Origin: Bin55 sp965199895
GTDB taxonomy: Bacteria > Pseudomonadota > Gammaproteobacteria > Pseudomonadales > Azotimanducaceae
NCBI GenBank assembly: GCA_965199895.1
Contig: CBDATJ010000013.1
Location: 22,215 to 86,214 of the forward strand
Reading direction: 5' to 3'
DNA length: 64,000 nucleotides
Shown here one piece after another: positions 9,970 to 15,953 of this stretch (its first letter is position 1; each line of letters opens with the position of its first letter). The position numbers were made by a program, and so were the translations under genes. The notes beneath the pieces were generated by a model that did not search any database, was not told the DNA's origin, and saw only the letters and a program-made list of their open reading frames with translations.

Positions 9970-10201
9970 TCCTGCCACCGCCGGATGCTTGTGGTTCTGT
10001 TGGGATAGTTACTTGGATCGAGCAAAACGAAATATGTGGTGGAGGACTTTCTTCGTGCACATTTTCTGGCAAAACGATGTCGTAGTTAGGTTGAGTACTT
10101 CGAAAGTTGGTCAGTAACCGTTGCCGCAAGGATTTATCGCCTTCGGTTTGCGGAAGAATCCCATCACTAAGTTCTTTTACAGTAAGATCTGAGGTTGAGA
10201 T
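9970..10201 (-). pseudogene. decayed NHLP-type precursor gene
   Basis: The minus strand from 10201 encodes, in one frame, SLRQRLL..., then NYDIVLPEN-VHEES, and ends QASGGG. It lines up with the intact precursor at 11634-11909 (SFRQRLL..., DYNITLPEN..VHEDS, QASSGG). There is no start codon at the expected place: the frame is closed by a TAG a few codons upstream and no Met is available. The segment that should be the LSEAEL-type motif before GG is degraded, and the frame continues past GGG into unrelated sequence instead of ending after a short core. It is therefore treated as a dead duplicate. Confidence 0.75.
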
Positions 10202-10354
10202 ATGATCAAAAAACTACAATGGTTGGACCACATTGAAGTTATATGTTTGGTCCTGATCACCCCAATTTAAGACGGCATTGGTGTTCTAAGCTAGACACTC
10301 GAGGAGCTACATCGAAGTAGATGAAATTAGTTAGAGTTTCTATTGCTCGCGAGT
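10202..10354. other. short gap, nothing recognised
   Basis: 153 bases between the decayed precursor and the intact companion gene. No convincing promoter, hairpin or reading frame was seen. Confidence 0.5.
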
Positions 10355-11443
10355 CTATAGATTATCGTAATTGAGAAATTCTTCTAAGAATAGGTAGCCA
10401 GTAGCTGGGTACGCCTTCGCTTGAACTTTCAGCTCGTGTTTTTGAGGCTCAAAAACAAGTTTCATGTGAACGACACTGCTTAACAGAGCATAGATACCAA
10501 ACTTCCCAAACAACTGGTCCTTAGTTGGCCAAGCAAGGAGCGCATCATATTTCTCTGGTAAGCAAAGCCCATTGTTGCACAGCTGAGCCAAGACAGGTTG
10601 CCATCCACCGATTCCAGACCCAGGTAGAATGCCAGGTGGTTGTTGGAATAATTCAATCCCTAACCGTGAGGACAGTCTAGTTTCACGAACCCCGATGTCT
10701 AGACGAACAAATTTGATCTTCTCTTTAATGGAATTCACTAACTTGATGACTTGATCAGAAGGACCCGACCACTCCAAATGGTGAAGTACCTCAGATAGTT
10801 TGTTCGGTTCAAAAGCGCAAGTATTGATTATGATTGTTCGTATCGGTCGCATGGGCATGATGCCGATTGCACCCGCGCACACACCCGCGTCAGTTAAACT
10901 CTTGAATGCTAGATCAATAGACTCAATTTCAGAAGGGGTTACTATCCACCCAACAGATTTACATATCCATTCAGCCGCAGTTCTTGAATTTGGAATGGAT
11001 AACTTGTCAATTTCTGTGCTGTGGTGATCGAATCTAGCAAAGAAACCTGCACTAGTTTCATCTGAGTTGTTGTCAATGTCGAACTCTAAGCCGATGGTAT
11101 CTGCCCAAGGTGCATCTTGTTCTATAGAGTTGAGAGAGTTTGCTAGTGCTTTTGAAATTGGATTAGCGTCAGTTTGATATCCCCGTGCTATCAAGTGATT
11201 TGTCAAACTTCCAGGTCGCAGTATTGATACATAGAAGTCAGATCTTGCAGTCGTTTCACCAAGTGGTAGCTCGAATCCAAATCCTGTACCTGTTCCAATA
11301 GGTAGGTTTCGGACTGTACGAAAAATGTTCTTCCAACAGTCTTGATCAATCAGGTTAGGACGGATGATTCTAGATAGACTGTTTAGAACTTCATTAAATT
11401 GTTCAACAATTTGAAGTTGGTCTTTGGTGGGATGGTGGGTCAT
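10355..11443 (-). CDS. NHLM-locus companion protein, second copy
   Basis: 362 aa, soluble, no signal peptide. It is a paralogue of the 353-aa protein at 1117-2178 and better conserved around the C-terminal block: SRLGIELFQQPPG, then CLPEKYDALLAWPTKDQ, VHMKLVFEPQKHEL and AKAYPATGYLFLEEFL. I recall that proteins with a 'GLC.PEK.DALLAWP ... H.KLV..P ... AKAY' pattern occur beside NHLM transporters in other bacteria. That is from memory and would need a search. It is the gene directly downstream of the NHLP precursor, separated by a strong hairpin, so it is probably expressed at a lower level by read-through. Function unknown; a peptide-modifying or peptide-binding role is inferred from context only. 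Confidence 0.82.
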   Translation of the reverse strand: MTHHPTKDQLQIVEQFNEVLNSLSRIIRPNLIDQDCWKNIFRTVRNLPIGTGTGFGFELPLGETTARSDFYVSILRPGSLTNHLIARGYQTDANPISKALANSLNSIEQDAPWADTIGLEFDIDNNSDETSAGFFARFDHHSTEIDKLSIPNSRTAAEWICKSVGWIVTPSEIESIDLAFKSLTDAGVCAGAIGIMPMRPIRTIIINTCAFEPNKLSEVLHHLEWSGPSDQVIKLVNSIKEKIKFVRLDIGVRETRLSSRLGIELFQQPPGILPGSGIGGWQPVLAQLCNNGLCLPEKYDALLAWPTKDQLFGKFGIYALLSSVVHMKLVFEPQKHELKVQAKAYPATGYLFLEEFLNYDNL

Positions 11444-11546
11444 CGCTCAATTGATAGGAGTTTATTTGATGTGACTATATTCTCTAGAGAAGAGCACGCG
11501 ATCTAACTGTGAGGCTTGATTGCATGCTAGACAACCTTCTGACACT

Positions 11547-11591
11547 GAAAAATAAGTATCCTAGGTTTCGTGAACGAAACCTAGGATACTT
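11547..11591 (-). terminator. rho-independent terminator after the precursor gene
   Basis: A perfect 17-bp inverted repeat (arms 11554-11570 and 11575-11591, 4-base loop; arm AAGTATCCTAGGTTTCG) is followed on the minus strand by ATTTTTC. It lies 43 bases past the precursor stop and before the companion gene. It should release most precursor transcripts and let only some continue into 10355-11443, a common way to make far more precursor than enzyme. Confidence 0.85.
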
Positions 11592-11633
11592 TCATCGTAG
11601 GATTAATAAACTTAATTCATCAATCCACGAGGA

Positions 11634-11909
11634 TCAATAATAAAACCCGCCGCTGGATGCTTGTAGCTCTGCTTCAGATAGCTTCTTGGATCTAGGCAAA
11701 ACCAAATGTGCCGTGGAAGCACTATCTTCGTGAACATGGAGTTGTATATTTTCCGGCAGAGTAATGTTGTAATCTTGTTCGAGTACTTCATGCGGCCCGG
11801 CTAGTAAGCGTTGGCGAAAGGATTCATCGCGTTCAGCTTGTGCAAGGATCTCCTCACGCAGTTCTTCTGCAGTCATCGCACCGTGAGAGGTGGCAATTTT
11901 CTTTGACAT
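11634..11909 (-). CDS. NHLP-family RiPP precursor with Phe-Tyr-Tyr tail
   Basis: 91 aa. The N-terminal two thirds are a nitrile-hydratase-alpha-like leader: MTAEELREEILAQAERD, then FRQRLLAGPHEVLEQDYNI, then LPENIQLHVHED. Residues 77-88 (KLSEAELQASSGG without its first Lys) are the usual LSxxEL...GG cleavage element of NHLP leaders. Only Phe89-Tyr90-Tyr91 follow, so the predicted released part is three aromatic residues. It is the likely substrate of the C39 transporter at 3153-5327 and possibly of the P450 at 1-934. It has its own promoter and terminator. The leader call is firm. Whether FYY is a true product, an acceptor end that is extended, or a remnant is unknown. Confidence 0.9.
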   Translation of the reverse strand: MSKKIATSHGAMTAEELREEILAQAERDESFRQRLLAGPHEVLEQDYNITLPENIQLHVHEDSASTAHLVLPRSKKLSEAELQASSGGFYY

Positions 11910-11970
11910 AGTTTAGTCCTCAAGTGGGTTAGATTGTGTTTGTCCGAAAACAAACTGTTACAAAACGTAT

Positions 11971-11999
11971 ATTATAGTCAAAAAAATACAAAATGTGAA
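11971..11999 (-). promoter_or_regulatory. sigma-70-type promoter of the precursor gene
   Basis: On the minus strand TTCACA (plus 11994-11999) and a perfect TATAAT (plus 11971-11976) are separated by exactly 17 bases. The -10 is about 62 bases before the precursor ATG at 11909. No better pair exists in the interval. Confidence 0.65.
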
Positions 12000-12000
12000 C

Positions 12001-12026
12001 ATTACAGAAAAATTCTTTTCTGTAAT
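12001..12026. repeat. 11-bp palindrome abutting the precursor promoter
   Basis: ATTACAGAAAA (12001-12011), ATTC, TTTTCTGTAAT (12016-12026) is a perfect inverted repeat that begins two bases upstream of the -35 hexamer. The placement suits an activator or repressor site. It could instead be a remnant terminator, but no gene ends here. Confidence 0.5.
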
Positions 12027-12784
12027 TCTTCGTCAAATGAATACCACTCATGGACTCTCATTATTGCAACGGTGCACGTTGAAGATCACATTCCTATGTG
12101 GTGAGAGCTCTTAGAACGTGTGAAAGAACGCACTCAGATTTTTTTGACTATATGAATCTTAGCCTATTACTCGAATGCTCTTGAGCCTTGAAATTTCAAG
12201 AGCAGGTGAACTCCAGAATAGTTTAGCTCGCTAGTCAAGGATTGCGCATTCGTTTGATTCACTCAGTTGCACCATTTTCATTTGAAATCATGAAGTGCTA
12301 ACGATGCAATATTGGATGCTTTTCTATCTGACAATGGTTCTTGAACACCTTCTCTTTGTTAGTGGAGTGGTCCAGAGACTAGCTTGAATCAACCAAGCAA
12401 ACAAGAAACCTGGCTCACTCAGAGAACGCAAACGTGTATGTAATTGACAAGGAAAATCCTTTTGATAACTTAGAGAACGAGATAGGGTATCTATCTCAGC
12501 TTACTAACGAGTATTTACTCTATGCTGCTGAATTTGTGAATCGTGAGGACTTTGATAGAGGCATGTTCAAATGAAGTAGGCTATTACCGTTCTACCCTCA
12601 ATCCTTCAGACTATGTGGAACCTTAGTACTGATTTAAGCAGGTTCTGAATGTTGGTTTTGCACTTGGAGAGTACATCAGAAACGCACTCTAACTCTAGAT
12701 ACAAGGATCAACCGATAAGTCTTTTCTATTGTTGTATCAATTTGCACACCTACATTGATTGGTCAAGGACTAGAGAGGTGAATC
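12027..12784. other. gap without a recognisable gene; two very short frames
   Basis: About 760 bases. Two short plus-strand frames were noted: 12304-12387 (27 codons, hydrophobic, MQYWMLFYLTMVLEH...) and 12434-12574 (GTG, 46 codons, acidic, with NPFDNLENEIGYLSQL). Neither has a clear ribosome site or known family. A loose hairpin (GCTCTTGA at 12177-12184 with TCAAGAGC at 12196-12203) lacks a T-run. The second frame may be a fragment of a larger lost gene. Confidence 0.35.
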
Positions 12785-13263
12785 TTGTTGAGATCTATTG
12801 GAGATTTCCTTTGGCTGGGCCCTGCTTTGGGTCTAATCGCAGCGCTACTGACTTTCCTAATAGGTGGGTTCCTTTTCTTCACTATCGTGGGTATACCAGT
12901 CGCAAAAAGCTTGTTTCAGTTAGGATGCTACTACTTAGAACCGTTCTCTAGCAAAATGGCGAAAGCAAAAGACTGGGGTGAAAAACCAATATCACCGATC
13001 AGGACGGCTTGCTCTGTCATCGGTTGGTTCGTTTATCTTCCATTTGGCATTTTTCTCGCACTTGTGCTGTTCGCTCAGTTTATGTTGGCTGCTGTTTTTT
13101 TGGTCTCACAATCTTCGGTATTGGGATGATCATACCAGTAGCTCATACATTCATGGGATCGATAGCAACAGTGTTTAATCCTGTGGGAAAGCTCTGTGTG
13201 AGTGCAGTTGCGCATGAAAAATGGATCGAGCGACAGCGGACAGACGAGTCAATTTCATATTGA
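12785..13263 (+). pseudogene. YccF-like inner membrane protein, frameshifted in a T-run
   Basis: The first frame (12785-13129) gives two hydrophobic stretches, including GGFLFFTIVGIPVAKSLFQLG, the hallmark of YccF/DUF307 proteins (FITIVGIPFGRAAFRL). The second copy of that motif, GLTIFGIGMIIPVAHTFMGS, is only readable in another frame that ends at 13263. The frames meet at a run of seven T (13095-13101). One more T would restore a single product of about 159 aa. It could be a real mutation, a phase-variable tract, slippage or a sequencing error. The function of the family is unknown. The gene starts with TTG or a nearby codon at 12785. Confidence 0.65.
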
Positions 13264-13628
13264 ACAAAAGAGCTAACTTTCTATTGAGCTAGTCGCCAAT
13301 CGGTAGAAATCAAATCTATCTGGGCAGACCCAATCACACATCGTCTTTCCATTGACCAAGTTGAACGGGATAATTCGCCTCTGAGTTCAGGGAGACAAGC
13401 TCAATCAGAATGTTCTGTTCTGGTAGTTTCAACACACACAATTGGAGTTTCCACTATTTCAACACATAATGGGTGAAACACGTTATGTCATTGATCAATC
13501 CAGTCGGAAGATGTAAGTAGTCAAGGAGTGAATTTTGGTTTGATAAAGGTGAGAGCTTTTATTCTCCAACCTATTGCCACTGGAAACTGCAAGACCTTGT
13601 TCTTCAAGTCCGAGAAACATCCATATAG
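13264..13628. other. 365-bp gap, nothing recognised
   Basis: Lies between the 3' ends of the YccF-like gene (plus) and tonB (minus). No strong terminator hairpin or coding frame was seen. Confidence 0.5.
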
Positions 13629-14342
13629 TCATTCAGTGAGGTTGTAGACGATCCTCCAGTTCATCTTCATGGGATCTCCGTGCTCCCTAATAAGCACTGC
13701 GGGAGGTGATGGAAAAGTCCCTGCTTCTTTGAAGAGATCTGTTGCAGCTGTATCGAGTATCTCAGAGCCACTTGACTTCGATACCTTCAAATTTGTGATC
13801 GCTCCTTTGGCACTGATTTCAAAGCTCAGGACCACCACTCCTTCAATATCCTTGTCTCTGGCTTCTTCGGTGTAACCTATAAATCTGTGTAGATGTTGCT
13901 GAAGACGACTGATGTATCGACTCAACGCAGTTTCGAGACCATTCTCTCCCTCTAGATCAGCATCATATAGTGAGTATGAGAGATTGATGTTGGTTCCAAA
14001 ATCCATGTCCAATACAGTATCCGAACTAGTAGCAGAAGCAATCGGTGTTGGTTCTTGAAAGAAGATAGTGTTATCTAATTTGGGTAAATCTTCATACTTT
14101 AGTGCCTCGATGGGAGCTGTCTGCAATGAACGAATCTGATTGGTTACTCTGGGTGTGGGATTGGGCTGCTCTTGGTTCGTTTCAGTAGCTGAGCTTGGTT
14201 CCAATCCTACCGAGACTTCTACCTTTGCACGGCTAGCAGAGAATAGCGCTCCAAACACCAACGTGACGATCAGTGCATGTATGAACACGGATATGGTCAT
14301 AGCTGCCATCCACGGTCGGTGGCTGTTCGATGATTTGTTCAC
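13629..14342 (-). CDS. tonB: TonB-family energy transducer
   Basis: 237 aa. It has one N-terminal membrane anchor (MTISVFIHALIVTLVFGAL, ~15-33), with the SVFIHALIV sequence characteristic of TonB (S-x3-H in the helix), then a linker with modest Pro content and a C-terminal TonB domain (EGVVVLSFEISAKGAITNLKVSKSSG ... LDTAATDLFKEAGTFPSPP, split here). It passes energy from the ExbB/ExbD motor in the inner membrane to outer-membrane receptors. It is the last gene of the minus-strand set receptor-exbB-exbD-exbD-tonB, 111 bp after the second exbD, and most likely serves the receptor at the head of that set. Confidence 0.9.
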   Translation of the reverse strand: MNKSSNSHRPWMAAMTISVFIHALIVTLVFGALFSASRAKVEVSVGLEPSSATETNQEQPNPTPRVTNQIRSLQTAPIEALKYEDLPKLDNTIFFQEPTPIASATSSDTVLDMDFGTNINLSYSLYDADLEGENGLETALSRYISRLQQHLHRFIGYTEEARDKDIEGVVVLSFEISAKGAITNLKVSKSSGSEILDTAATDLFKEAGTFPSPPAVLIREHGDPMKMNWRIVYNLTE

Positions 14343-14453
14343 TATTAGAGCATGGACCTGGATCTTGTCAGTTTAGTTCTGACTGGTGGCAGGAAAGTTC
14401 TTCCCTGGTTGTTAAGATTACTCAATAATAGAGTTGAGCTACTCGGACTCGAA

Positions 14454-14876
14454 TCATATTCGAACCTGGGTGGCCAAAATGACCTCAGTGATGCCTACAT
14501 TTCGGATCAAATTGATGATTTCTTTGGCTTGCAGTGCTTGAAGTTTGCCATCGAAGTATATTGTTAAATCTGGGGGATTAGGTGCATTTGCTAATTCAGT
14601 CAGCCTATCCGATAGATCAGCACGAGAAATCGGGGCTTCTTGTACTGTAATTTGTCCATTGGCATCTACCGTCATTGAGTCAATCAACGGTTCACGATCA
14701 GTATCGCTGCTGGATTCAGGCAATTCAATTTGATTGATTAGTTTAGAACTTTCTTCCCTGTCCTTAATTTCTCCTACTACCATCAGAAAAGCTAGGATAA
14801 GAAACACAACATTGATCAAAGGGATCATGCTCAGATCGTTTGGTGTAGCTGTACTGTCTTTGAAGTTCAGTTTCAT
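14454..14876 (-). CDS. exbD: ExbD-family protein lacking the membrane aspartate
   Basis: 140 aa: a short N terminus, one membrane helix (MIPLINVVFLILAFLMVV) and a periplasmic ExbD domain. In ExbD/TolR the helix carries an Asp needed for proton flow (Asp25 in E. coli ExbD; residue 22 in the neighbouring copy, PLIDIVF). Here residue 22 is Asn (PLINVVF, codon AAT). The protein may act as a structural partner in a mixed ExbD dimer or have a changed role. Its start overlaps the last base of the preceding exbD gene, so the two are probably coupled in translation. Confidence 0.88.
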   Translation of the reverse strand: MKLNFKDSTATPNDLSMIPLINVVFLILAFLMVVGEIKDREESSKLINQIELPESSSDTDREPLIDSMTVDANGQITVQEAPISRADLSDRLTELANAPNPPDLTIYFDGKLQALQAKEIINLIRNVGITEVILATQVRI

Positions 14877-15271
14877 TAATCGTTGAGGGCAACCGTTGCT
14901 GTCACACCTACTTTATTCAATTGATCCAGCAAGTCGATGAGGGCTTGAGTAGAAACTTCACTGCTGACATCAACGGAGTAAGTTCGGTTTCGACCTTTAG
15001 TGCGGACCCACTGAACTAGCTCATCCCGGTTTGCTGAGTCTACAGTCACTTCGCCATCTGAAATGACACCGTCTTCAGTTTCCAGAGTGATATTGACTGG
15101 AGCTTGCATGTCAGAGTCGACAGGTTGTGAAGATTCTATAGTGATTTGTTTATCACGCACAACGGTCGTTGTTAGCAAGAAGAACAGCAACAGGATGAAG
15201 ACTATGTCAATCAACGGGATCAGACTGATACGTTTTTTGGCTGGAGAAGTGAATGTGCCTAAGTTGAGCAT
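14876..15271 (-). CDS. exbD: ExbD proton-channel subunit
   Basis: 131 aa. The single N-terminal helix RISLIPLIDIVFILLLFFLL keeps the essential Asp (Asp22) and is followed by the periplasmic ExbD/TolR domain (DGVISDGEVTVDSANRDELVQWV...). With ExbB it forms the proton-driven motor for TonB. It sits 21 bp after exbB and overlaps the second exbD by one base. Confidence 0.93.
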   Translation of the reverse strand: MLNLGTFTSPAKKRISLIPLIDIVFILLLFFLLTTTVVRDKQITIESSQPVDSDMQAPVNITLETEDGVISDGEVTVDSANRDELVQWVRTKGRNRTYSVDVSSEVSTQALIDLLDQLNKVGVTATVALND

Positions 15272-15292
15272 AGGTTGCTCTAGGAAGAGAGG

Positions 15293-15913
15293 TTATTGAC
15301 TGTGGTAGATAGTGAATACTCGAGTCACATAGTCGTTGATCATCAAAGCAGAACGCTGGATCTTTCGGTCCATCCAGTTGTAAGCGGTTATCACTGGAAT
15401 AGCGACTCCTAAACCTAAAGCTGTAGTGAGCAGCGCTTGCCAAATACCACCAGCTAGAACCGTGGGATCGGCTTGATTTCCAGCAGATTCCATGGCTTGG
15501 AAGGAATTGATCATCCCCAAGACTGTTCCCAGTAGACCAACCAATGGACTGAGTGAACCTATCACATCAAGAGCAGGGAGCATGGTCCGTAGCTCTGCTA
15601 ACTTACCCATGCTTATTCTTTCTAACTCTTCTTTGAGGACTGCTTCGTCCAGTTTCTTGTTCTCAAGACTGTCCATTGCATACTTGACAACGTCAGCTGA
15701 GAACGCGTTCTCCTTTAGTGATTCGATGGCTTCAGCCTTTTCATCTGTAGACCATTTTTTCAATGATGTTTCGATGTTTCCAGAGGGACCAAGTTGGGCT
15801 TGGAATAGTTGCCAGAACTTGAAGATCACAATGGTGATTGCAATCACAGAGGTGATTAGAAGTAGCCAAACTATCGGGCCGCCGACCTCTAGAAAGTTAT
15901 AGAAACCTTTCAT
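15293..15913 (-). CDS. exbB: ExbB/TolQ/MotA-family motor protein
   Basis: 206 aa. There are three membrane helices: an N-terminal one (GGPIVWLLLITSVIAITIVIF) and a C-terminal pair containing the family block LDVIGSLSPLVGLLGTVLGMINSF and ALLTTALGLGVAIPVITAYNWM. It forms the ring of the ExbB-ExbD proton channel that powers TonB. It lies 40 bp after the receptor gene and 21 bp before exbD. The context (receptor first, tonB last) favours ExbB over TolQ. Confidence 0.92.
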   Translation of the reverse strand: MKGFYNFLEVGGPIVWLLLITSVIAITIVIFKFWQLFQAQLGPSGNIETSLKKWSTDEKAEAIESLKENAFSADVVKYAMDSLENKKLDEAVLKEELERISMGKLAELRTMLPALDVIGSLSPLVGLLGTVLGMINSFQAMESAGNQADPTVLAGGIWQALLTTALGLGVAIPVITAYNWMDRKIQRSALMINDYVTRVFTIYHSQ

Positions 15914-15953
15914 GACATGAGACTAAAGGAATTCGTAGAAGTGTGTTGCGGCA

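Noticed and set aside
12177..12203. GCTCTTGA/TCAAGAGC hairpin as a terminator
   Set aside because: Only 8 bp, large loop, no T-run and no gene ending beside it.
12649..12951. 100-codon frame overlapping the yccF-like start
   Set aside because: Shadow of the YccF-like frame; lacks its motif and membrane pattern.
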